Origin: Phoronis australis
Lineage: Eukaryota > Phoronida > Phoronidae
Length of the DNA stretch: 64,000 nucleotides
Direction of reading: 5' to 3'
NCBI GenBank assembly: GCA_002633005.1
Contig: NMRA01000212.1
Location: 242,472 to 306,471, forward strand
Both the position numbers and the translations under genes were made by a program. The notes beneath the pieces are model-generated. The model saw nothing but the letters and a program-made list of their open reading frames with translations. It made no database searches and was not told the DNA's origin. Each line of letters begins with the position of its first letter. Position 1 is the stretch's first letter. This document shows, piece after piece, positions 10,801-22,800 of this stretch.

Positions 10801-13800
10801 GAAAATGCTGTAACACATTATGTCATGTTGTTGCATCATTTTAACAGAGTCTGAAAGCCACCTTCTTCACTACTTTAAGACTCATTTCCTTAGGGTCACA
10901 GTCCTACTTCGCATCATTTAGAAACTGAGTGCATAAAACCATACGTATTTGAAATCCTTGATGATCAACAAAAGTGTGTTCTCAAGGGTAATGACTGAGT
11001 GTTTCATACCCTTAATCCCAGCTTTGTGCAGAATGTTTGGATATTTAATGGCCCTGTCATGTGACTACACTTATATTTTTTGTGACCATCAAAGTTTTGA
11101 AAATGAAGTAGCGGATTCTAAAGAAACAATTTGAAAAGATATTGCGTATTACTAAAGACATGAGCCTTGGTAACAATTAAAGGTCTTCTCTTGAAAACCC
11201 TTTTAATGCTGATCTTTTCTCTGCAGGGATATTAAAACCCTCAATATCTTCCTTACTAAAGCTGGATTAATTAAACTTGGTGACTTTGGAATCTCTAAGG
11301 TGTTGGACAGCCAAGCGGAGAAGGCACATTCGGTAAATTCACATTGACCTTGTCTAAACAGCGCCAATGGCTCACTGCTTCAAGAGATGATAATAATTAT
11401 TGACGTTTGAAGGTTTGAATCAAGCTGAATCTTGTCATTTTTTTGCACAAATCTAGAATTGGACTGAACAGTGGACTAGTGATTTCATTTTTACATATTT
11501 ATATATTATGAAGTATGCGGTATAAAAATAAGTGGAGCACAATATATTCTGTTATGAATGATTGTTTGCATCCCCTATTTTATAGCTACAATTTGGACTT
11601 ACACTTATATCCATCTGTGTTTCTGTCCTTATGCGCAGCCTTATGACTTCTACATTCCAACAAGTCCATCTTTCTTAACCTGGCTATAAACCTGCCTTCC
11701 ATCTCAAGTACAAACTTTTGATTAAGACTGCAAACCATAACTTGTCCTGTAGTCAAATAGGAGGTGATACTATTAGCTTGGAAGAAAGTGGCAGTTCTGA
11801 GACTGCTTGGAGCGTAGAATGACGTTTTGACGCCTAGCCCTAACCAATAATGAACTGTCGGTTCTTAGACTGTGCTGAGAGCATAGTATGAAATTTTAGA
11901 GCCTTGCACCAACCAATAATGAAATGTCGGTTCTTAGACTGTGCTCGGGGCATAGAATGACATTTTTGAGCTTAGCCGCACGCAAAAAAGGAAGTGTCAG
12001 TTCTTCGTAAGGCAATTTAATGGGACTTAGGAATAATTTAGACCAATTTTATAACAACAAGTAATCATAATCAAAATTTAGTTTTCATGATGGAAGGTGG
12101 TTTTTTAGCCACTTAAATATACCAACATCAACACAGTTTCATTGTCTTTCATTTTATTTTGGTTTAAATACTATTTCAGTACGTTGGTACCCCATACTAC
12201 ATGTCTCCTGAGTTGATCAGTGGCAAGGAGTAAGTAGTCATACGGTCAATTGATTAGTGGAAAGGGCAAGTATGGTACTATGTGTGTTACAGCTTTCAAA
12301 TTTAATTCCTAGCCTTAATGTATGACCAGGGAGAAAATGACCAAATTTAGTTACATATACTGTACTCGTCCGGGTTACCGCTCGTGCTCGGCTTACCGCC
12401 CACCCCGCGTTTTTTAGATTCCCTATTTAAGTGCCCTGGGCGGTAACCCGGACGATTACGGTAGAACATCATATCTCAGAAATGGTCAGTTGGATTCGTA
12501 TGAGACTCTCTTGTACTATGCTTTCTGCACTGTTCTGCAATACGCTGTGGGGAAGGTTTTTTTAAATGTTCCACTTTTGCACGAGGTGCTATCAAAAATA
12601 GTACTTTGATAATTTTGATGAAAAAATCGAAAAGCACATGAAACAAAAAAGATACGATGATTTGCATGGTTTTTGAGATTTTGTCTTGAGCATTTTTACC
12701 AAAATTGATACTGTTGTTCTGCTATGACAGTACCCTTTTTGCTACATGGTCACATGACCTAAGTGATTACTGTTTGGTACATAGTCAAAAGTCAAATACT
12801 CAGGGTATTTACTTTCAGAGAGTATATGATTTTACTGACAGTTTTATATAGACTTGTTAATAAGGTAATGATACACTTTCAATGGAGATTTCTTCCTCCT
12901 AATTATATAAATCATGAAGACTTGTCGACTCTGTTGGGATTACTTGCTAGACTGAAGTGCACAGAACACCCGTTACAGATTGTTTTGTATCCAAAAATGT
13001 AAACTTTTTAAGATTTTAAGACATTAACTGGAATCGTATCCCATTTGTTGTTATTTGCAGTGCAATTAACAACAAAAACACACAGTTTGATTATAAGCAA
13101 TGATTAAAGGATTGCAACACTGCAGTGTTTGTTATGTTTGTACATTCACACTAATTGCCTCTGGATCACTGTTTTTTTCAGATATAATGCTAAGACTGAT
13201 ATGTGGGCTGTCGGTTGTGTACTACATGAACTGTGCTCTCTTACAAGGACTTTCGATGCCTCGGTAATTATTTATTATTTTTTTGTTTTTGACTTTATGG
13301 AGAGTTCTCGCTTAAAGGTCTTTGAAGAGCCACTGTAGTCACGGAGAGGTACTAGCTGAGCTGTCTGCCTCAAGTGAACATTCAATTGCTGAGCTGACAG
13401 GTCATGTCAAGGTCAAAGTAACTGAATGAACTAGAGGGTACCAACAAGTTAGTTAGACAGTTCTGTTGACTAAAATCTCGTGCTTAAACAGATACATTAA
13501 TTTTGTTTAATTTTTATTCATATGTGTTTCTGTTCCTGGCATAATAAACACTAAAACGATCATATGAGATTAAACTATGTACTGGTTTCATTGGATTTTG
13601 TGTAGTGCTACCCACTAAAACGATCATATGAGATAAACTATGTACTGGTTTCATTGGATTTTGTGTAGTGCTACCCATTTGACCCAATTAAATACTATAC
13701 AATTGTAATGTAATGACACTAAAACTCAAACTTGCTTCAGTATCACTTAGTAAGGGAAACTACAGCTTTGAATTCTTGAATGAATGACTTTCATATCTGG

Positions 13801-16800
13801 CATATCTTATTTATCTTATGTTTTGAGATTGTTTTTACTTGCCTTCTTTATCCTGATATTGTTCAGTGAGTTAAAAGTACGGATAATTTGGCTTTTTTCC
13901 AGAATCCTTTACGACTCGCCGCAGAGATTGTACGAGGAGAGTTCGCTGCACTCCACCAAGGTTATTCACAGGATTTGAAAGACGTTGTCAGTGTTTTACT
14001 CAACAAAGACCCGGCAGCAAGGTTAACAGCTGTGCAAGTACTGGATTCTAGTCTTCTAGCACCAAAAATGAGGTATAGAACCTATGGCTCTAATAACTTT
14101 AAATTTTATCACATGGTCAAATTTGTTTTCTTAGTTACGCAGTTTTTGGTTGACCATTCCTTTCTCTCTTTCTGATGCTCTCCTTACTTATCTACACTCG
14201 ACACACCTTTAAGCACATCTAGTCCACTGTACAATCTCCAACTGTAACGTCATTTTTGTCCCTTTGGTTTTTCATTTACCTCTGTTGGAAGATGTCGTAT
14301 TATACATTCTTACGAGATGTGCAAGTATTAAACATATGAGTAGAAACTGTATGATGAAGTACGTATATCATTATTTTGACTTTCATCTTATACAAAATTC
14401 CCTAAACCTAGCTCCTTTCCACCTATAGTTAGCTTAGTGGTATCTAGCATCACATCACATTTCCTCCTTAATCTAGTGATGGGTTAAAGCTACATAGCAT
14501 TATTTTTCCATCTAAAACTGACTTGAGTTTGTTATTTTCCAGTGAAATGGAGAAGCAAGTGTGGGAGTTGAATTCGTCGACAAGACGTGCCCGTGCCTTG
14601 GCTTCACAATCTTCTCTTGTAGAGTCGTCACCTGTTGTTACCTCAAAGTCGTGTGAGGTAAGTTGAGCCAGGGTGAAGATGTATACAAACTAAATTTAAG
14701 AGTAAACAATTGTTGAATAAACAATATACCTTGGCAGTGAACCAGAATTGTGTGAATGATTAAATTTTCTAGTTGATTTTTTTGTTTTACATCATGTTTA
14801 TGATTTCAGACTTATTTTTGGGGAGGAGGAAAATCTCTGCCGAACAAACTGGACATATTTAAAGGTGGAAAATGTGCTTTAAAGGTAAGTCTACTAGTTG
14901 CCATTGACATTCCACAAGCGGACTTCCTCACTTGTACCATCATTACTGACATGCTATGAACAGTCCCACTAAATAAGATTGGTCCCAACCCCACTCGTCA
15001 AGGTAAACGGTGGGGTATGGAAAATTGAACTAGACCGTATTTATCCACCTTGGCTGAGTCGTGCTCAGCTCACGATCAAAGGGATGCCACCAAGCTGCTC
15101 TATTCATCGAGTCACGAGCGAGGATAATTGGCTTCGCTCATGAGGATATGATCAGCTGATTACAATCTAACTAGCAGACTGTACTTTTTATGGAGAGAGT
15201 TACAAGTAGTTTTTACTGTAATATTTGAAAAGAGGAGCGCAAACAAATATGAGTACAACTTTGAATTTTTCAAATCGGCCCAGGATAAGAGATTTTGCAG
15301 CATAGGAACACTCACGATTACTTTCAATCGGCGCGCACGAATACAAAAATATAGGACCCAAGTTGTTTAGATTTTGGAACACATGCATTGCAATATTCAA
15401 AATACGTTTATTATGAATCTTACAAGCTGTAAAACGACGTTGTTTAATTTGATTGTGCTCATTCATTGTCTTCCGTCAAATCGGCAATTTCCGAGATGTG
15501 ATCTGCGGCGTGCGCGTATGTGTACAAAACACGTGATGGTTATGTTCCTGAAGTACGAAAATTAAGAAACTTTAGCATGCCGTTATTATTGACAGGGACA
15601 CGATAAAACGAATTTGGGTTTGACTATAGTCTTGATACAGCGAGCTGCCACTGCGTCAGTGTCTCCGTTAGACCCAGAAATTTCACACAGCCTGGGTAGT
15701 TCACTTCGTCCCCAACATGTAGATCGAGCCTTGGACTATTAATACTCCACAGTAGAGCTAACGACCGTCGGCCTGTGCACACAAAATCTGTGAGTTAACC
15801 AGCACTCACCTTGCACGTTGCAGCCGTTTAAATGAAAAAACAATCTAGTAAACGTCATTTTCCTGCATAATCCTCCGCCTTTTGTAACAAAAAAGTCTAT
15901 CGTCGATGACCCACACACGCACGCTCCGGCACTCACTCTGATACGCAGACAAACTTAAAAACAAACGTCACGTGACAACAACATGTGTGTTCATCCAGAG
16001 ATTTTTCTCGTGTTGTGGGGTACGATGTAGCGCAGATTTGCACTTAATCGCAATTAATCTGAACTCCACATGAACTTTAAAAATTGTAGAACATAAGGAA
16101 GATTTCAGGTAATTTGTTGAATCGAAACTACACTTTTATTCAAGAGTTCAAGTTTTCCTATTGACGATGGAGATTCAGCGACGCATCAGTCGGCAAGTTT
16201 TCGCCCTGTGATGAGCACAATTTTTTGAAAAATTATCGTAATTTAATAACGGAAGTTCATAGCAATGCCCCACAATTCTGTAGAAAGACTGTCATAGGCT
16301 AAAAATACGTCACAGAGCGTAAATTTGATGAATCCTAGCTTCCGATTTTACCCGTTTGGGAAACCGGCTTTCAACTGCCATAGGCTACAATAAGAATCCC
16401 CTCCCCGTGAAATGAATTTTTCTAAGCGTTTGTTAGAGCCAATACAGTATACAGCTTTCCACCAAGGCTAGGTGATGCTATGACATTATTCTTTGTTGCA
16501 TTAGTAACTGGTCTTGGCTAATTATCATTTTATGGCCTGGTCATCCATTCAGCCAAAAGTAGTTCTAGAGGTGGCTTATCAGCCAATTATTCACGCATGC
16601 TGACTCACAATAGAAGCCTGATAAGAGTGAAGGTGGATGAATGGGGTGTTCCTACAGTTTCTTGTGTTAGGATGACTGTGTTCATGACATGGAGGTAGTG
16701 GGAGTTGACATCTGTCAATGCAGGAATATGTTACTCAGTGAACAATTAAGCCTTGCAAACTGCAACTACTGATAGGATCTAGCCCGTCTGAGAGCGATGC

Positions 16801-19800
16801 TACAAACAATGCAAAAACCTCCATAGCATTGGAAGATGTTGCCAGATTGGTTAATAGCGTTACAAATCAGTTGAGAGTGGTCATTTTAACGAAACCAATC
16901 CACTCAATATTATTATTTTGAATTATAGACACGTGTTCAGCGTGACCTCCCTGTTCAATTGTTCAATCTTGTTTTGATAATCTTTTGCAGATGCGGAAGA
17001 TACGATATTTGTTTTTTTATCTGGCCAGAACAAGTAAGAAAGTAACACAGAACGTTTATGATGACTTTTTAATTGTCTGATCTAAATTGTTGAAAACAAA
17101 GGAATAGGTATCTTCGAGTTTTGCTTTTGAATAATGCAATTTTATGTTTCAGGTCTCTGCTGGTCATTCACATTTTGCAGTGGTCACTGTGGAAAAAGAA
17201 GTGTTTACATGGGCAGTAAGTTAGTAATTTATTATGATCTTAATGATACAAGTGAACCTAATTCTGCTACGTGACTCGTGATTTTGGCCGGGGGCATCGA
17301 CTTGAGCTGGCAGGTCAGTAAAGTGTATATAAGATTTGTTGGTCATGTGCCTTGCTCAGATGTGAGCTACTAGGTTATTGTTCAAATAATGAGTACACAT
17401 CTATTTAACATCACATTATGAGTACTGTGTATTTATAAACAACAAAGCCAGTGGACACTTACTTTCAATATGGCTCATGTGTTAAACTAGTAAAAACGAG
17501 AGAAGTTACTTGCTAGAAGACTATAAGTTAGGTAGGCATCACAATCATGTGAACAAGGGCCTGAGCTGCAGGCTCGAAACGTTATGCTTACCTGAATTAT
17601 AGTCTTCTAGTAAGTAACTTCTCTCATTTTTACTACCATCACAGAAGACAATGATGAATTATGAACACTTTTGAAATTAGTCTTAAACTGTTCGCTGAAA
17701 GTATTTGTTGAGATAATTTAACCTTTTGTCGAAGCCAACTTTTGATGAACATCTTTTTCTGTAAAATTGTTTTCGTCTTGTTTCTCGTTTATATTAAAAA
17801 TGATTCTTAGTCTTGGTAAGAAATGACATCTTTATTGCTTCTGACCATGCCCACTTGGCAGCTGCCAAGCCAACATGACTGTCAGTGGAATTCGTGTGAA
17901 TTTACTGAAACTGAAACCATTTTCAGGTAGTTGGTATTTTGCGAACCTGCTTTCTCAACTGAATAACAGGCGTTAAACTGGTTCTCAAAATGTGGAAGCC
18001 CTCTATGTAATTATTGCTCAATTTCAATTGAAATAAAGCAGACCGTATTGCCACACTATTAGGCCCATGGGCCTTTATCTGACTATAATTTTGCGTCTCA
18101 AGTGGTTTGCATACTGGCGCATGTGCCTAGTTATAAGTTTTCTATAAACACCGTTCCGCACAGACGCCCTTGGGCCTAATGTAGCGATAATACAGTAAGA
18201 TTACTATTGCATTGCTTTGGAGGAGTGAATACGGTTGTGAAGGAAATTGATGTTTTTAGCTCCAAAAATTTTATGATTATTTTGCAGAGTTCACAAGGGA
18301 ACACCGAGATGTGTGGTCAACTGGGTCACAGTGACACTGCGCTGTATAAATCTCCCAAGAAGGTCTCTGCTTTAGAAGGCATCAGTATTAGAGAAGCCTC
18401 ATGTGGCGAGGACTTCACTGCTTGCGTTACTGGTATGTGACAGGGTTATGACTGCCAAGTTATAACTTTGTGTATAGCTTTGATACCAAGCACCTCTTTT
18501 GAAACAGTCAGTTCTCTTCAGTTACAAATATGCGTGGTGAGGGAGATGGGTAAAAACTGGAGAAGCAAACAAGAGCTGAGTTGGTCTGACAGAGTGGTAA
18601 AGCTCATGAAAAGTTTTTGTCCTTAAAATTATGTTCAGAATGTTGAGAATGGTGAAACTGTTGAGCTTTAGTGTTCTGGCACTTTTCATAAGGCTGACAT
18701 ATAATAAGCTGTCAAACAAACCTTATCAATTGTATAACTTTCCCTAACTCTGTTGTCAGAAGTAATGCTCGTGTTAAGCTGTTGTCATGAATAGATCAAG
18801 GAAGCACTTTGATTAACATGAAGATGTTGATCATTGATTTCATAGACTCGCCGATTCGAAACACATTGATATGACAAGTGAAATTATATTTTTTAATTAA
18901 CAGTAAGTTCTGCGTAGCTGTAACTATTATAGCCACCCAACTTGTTGAGAATTTACCAAATTTGTAGACCACCTCTATCATGATGCTTTATATTCCAGTT
19001 ACAGTGACTGTCATGTCTGTGACAGGTGTTGACATTACGGATATTTTGTAGATGAAGGTAAAGTTTATACCTTTGGTTCCGATTATTTTGGATGTCTTGG
19101 CTGTGACGGGGAACTGGGAGATGAAGTAACCGTGCCAACAATAGTGGACTTTTTTACTTCAAGACCTGTGCAACATCTGTCTTGTGGATTCAACCATGTC
19201 CTCGCTTTGACAAACAACGGTGAAGTGTACTCGTGGGGTTCTGGAGAATTTGGTTAGTAAACGCAAGTCACTCACTTCTGCATGCAGTGAAAACTTTGCT
19301 AACACACAACATACATGTACCTCAAATGTGTTTATCTTACACAGACGGTATGAGAGGAGTAACATTTTTCCCTGTTGTGCCCTGTTTCCAAATCAGTGGT
19401 AAACAAAACTCAAGCCACAAGATAACTGGTATAAGGCGAATTTAAAATACATCATCATATAAACACAAAATGGAGCAAAACTGAGTAGAAAGAAGTCAGC
19501 AGGTGCAAAGAAAATTTAGAAAAATCTTTAATATGTGGCTTAGTTTTATTGAACATGATACGTTTTCGTGATGATGAGTTATTAGTTTATGTTCGCTATG
19601 CAATATTTCAGTGCAGTCATTTGGTTTTACGATTGGTATTCATTGCTAATAACCCATCCAAGATAAACACCAACATTTTTTAAATACGTTAACTATCAGA
19701 CCCAAAATGCATTAAACAGGGCAACAGTGTCAATCATTAACCATAGAGTTTCATTTTAGGTCGCCTAGGATTAGGAAGTGAAGATGACTATTCACTGCCA

Positions 19801-22800
19801 CAGCTAGTCCAGTTACCTAGAACACATGCTGTTATTCGCCAGTGTTGTGCCAGTCAAGATGGATCATTTCTCATTACAATGAATGGACGTTTGTTAGCGT
19901 GCGGTAGTAATGAGTATAATAAGCTGGGATTCAACTGCTCAGCCACTGGACTAAGAAAGCGACAAGTTAAGGTAACTTAATTTCATAATTAATTTTTCGT
20001 TTGTTAGAGAGAGTGAGAGAGGAAACATTTATTCAGAACCATATTACAAACACACAAAATAACAGCCCAGGTGAGTGTAGGTGGTCCCTGGAAGGTATAA
20101 AACTGCTAAAATCATGAGAGGCCACCAGGACAATTTGAAGTGCATGACAGTTAAATTTATTACTCAAAATAACTTGTAAATTAAGAAGAAAGCAATGTAA
20201 TAGGAAAAAACCAAAAAACAAAAAATGGGCATTACATAGAGGTTTGTACGTATGGATAATTTTGCAGTGATCGCTTTTGTTGAATTTTGATGTCATTTTC
20301 CACCTTTCTGTAAGTATGGTGTATTTGAATCCAGTATTGTGGTATGTGTCTGTTAAGTGTTAATGGCATTCTCTCACACACTTGCTCTCTCCCTCCCCCT
20401 TCCCCTCCCCCTCCCCCTNNNNNNNNNNNNNNNNNNNNNNNNNNNNNNNNNNNNNNNNNNNNNNNNNNNNNNNNNNNNNNNNNNNNNNNNNNNNNNNNNN
20501 NNNNNNNNNNNNNNNNNNNNNNNNNNNNNNNNNNNNNNNNNNNNNNNNNNNNNNNNNNNNNNNNNNNNNNNNNNNNNNNNNNNNNNNNNNNNNNNNNNNN
20601 NNNNNNNNNNNNNNNNNNNNNNNNNNNNNNNNNNNNNNNNNNNNNNNNNNNNNNNNNNNNNNNNNNNNNNNNNNNNNNNNNNNNNNNNNNNNNNNNNNNN
20701 NNNNNNNNNNNNNNNNNNNNNNNNNNNNNNNNNNNNNNNNNNNNNNNNNNNNNNNNNNNNNNNNNNNNNNNNNNNNNNNNNNNNNNNNNNNNNNNNNNNN
20801 NNNNNNNNNNNNNNNNNNNNNNNNNNNNNNNNNNNNNNNNNNNNNNNNNNNNNNNNNNNNNNNNNNNNNNNNNNNNNNNNNNNNNNNNNNNNNNNNNNNN
20901 NNNNNNNNNNNNNTCCCTCTTTCCTCTTCCCTCCCTCCCTCTATCTTTTGTTTAGTTTTCAATTAAATTTAAGTTCTAGATTATTCAAGAATTTATATAA
21001 CCTTGCTCATACTTTGTTTTTGTTTAGGTCTCATTTGACATTCCGTGCAAGTACAGTTTTGCTGTAGTAAAGCCATTAAACAGATATCATATCAGTGACA
21101 TCTCTGCTGGACATACCCATTCAGCTGTTATTACAGGTAATTGTTACATCTCTCTTCCACATTGTGATTGAACCTCTCCATAAAAACAATCTCATTTTGT
21201 TATTACTAAATCTACTATTACTGTTACTGTTACTGCAGCTTTCTGTAACTTTTTGCTAATTTCACTTCTTCAGTGTTGAGTCCTCATCCTGAAGTTTTAT
21301 CACTTAAATAAACTGTGACATTTCAGAATAAATTGTACTAACTACATAGTGATGGTCCCTTTAAGTACATTAACTCTTCAATTATTTCACACAAAAATGA
21401 CTGGCAAAATTGTGACACTCATTTTTAGTTTTCTAAATCGGATTTCCTTGCAGCAAATTATGTAACATGACTAAATGTAGTTTTATGACATCTCCATAGT
21501 TTAAACTAAACTAATACTAGACTAAAATATCTTAACCTTTGTTTTTTGTTCAATAGATTTTATAAAATAAAATTTCATAGGTCCACCATATTGGGTGGTA
21601 AATAGATGGAGAATTCTAATCAATTAAGTGGACCTAGGTAACCTCAGTTGGTCCCCTGTAATGACTAGAACACAATGTCCCAGTTAACATTGCCACAACT
21701 AAGGAAAGATTTGCTGCAAAATCGGTGTCAGGTTTTATCAATGGCTTGCCATGATTTATGGTTACGAGGTCTTATGTTGACTGAAAGCTGAGTGCATTGG
21801 CTGAATAGTATTCCAGTAAGTTTCTCTAGTAGTAGTATTATCTAAAATTTTCAAAATTACTGTATTTAATAAGAACTTCTAGGATTTTCACCTACAGAAG
21901 TTTTAAAAATTGCTGTTGAATGACAACAAAATGATGAGTAATTTACCATCACAATCAGTGAATGTTACCGCATTAGAATTCCCATCATGACTGCTGGGTG
22001 CATGTGGAATTGACCATAGGGGGAGCTGGAATGGCCCGCCATGATGAGTAATGAACTGTAACAATGGGAAAGCAAAATTTTGTCAGATTACTTTTGGTAG
22101 TGTAATGCTCATAGCATTTGCAGTTGCTGTGACTCACAGTTTGGCAGGAAGTCTTAAGTCGAGCATCACTTTCAAAAGAGATTTAAGACTAGGATCAGCT
22201 CTGACGATTATTATACATATTGTACGCTGCTCGCAACTGTTTTCAAATCCTGTTTTCAAATCCTGTTTTCAAATCCTGTTTTCAAATCCTGTTTTCAAAT
22301 CCTGTTTTCAAATCTTGTTTTCCTTCCATTTGATTCCAGATGTCACCATTTCTTTGTTACTGGTAAGCCTATAGGTGGCGTTTTACGGTGTTCTTGGTTA
22401 GACCTGTACTAACATCTGCATCATGAACCCGAGACACACTTAATACATTGTGCAAATAACATAATATGTAGGGTTAGCTTCAAATTAGTTCATATCTTGA
22501 TCTGGCGGGGGTCTGTTCGTAAAAAGTGATTGAAGACTTAAGTCAGTCTAACACTCCACACAACAATTTCAGAAAAATCATCAAGTCTCACTAGTGAGCA
22601 GAAGTGCAGTCTGTGAGAATGTACACATAACTGCAAGTTACTGACTGAGATTATTTCTGTCTAGACTGATGCCTTGCACTGTAAAATCTCACCAATTTCG
22701 GAAAAAAATATGAGCCAAAATTGCTCTAATAAAATTCATTTTTCAAAAGCTTCTAATATTGTTTTAAATGTCCACAATTTCTCGAAAACATTGTCTGAAG

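Larger units (their letters stand above)
7837..14072 (+). other. NEK9: NEK9 kinase domain (exons 1-7)
   Basis: Glycine loop GRGAFGE at residues 28-34, ATP-anchoring Lys50 in VVWK, catalytic HRDIKTLN at 144-151, DFG at 164-166 and activation-loop [10 protein letters not shown] at 182-191. The Thr of GTPYY corresponds to the activating Thr210 of human NEK9 (family knowledge). All catalytic residues are present, so the enzyme should be active. The human protein has DYG where this one has DFG. Confidence 0.93.
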
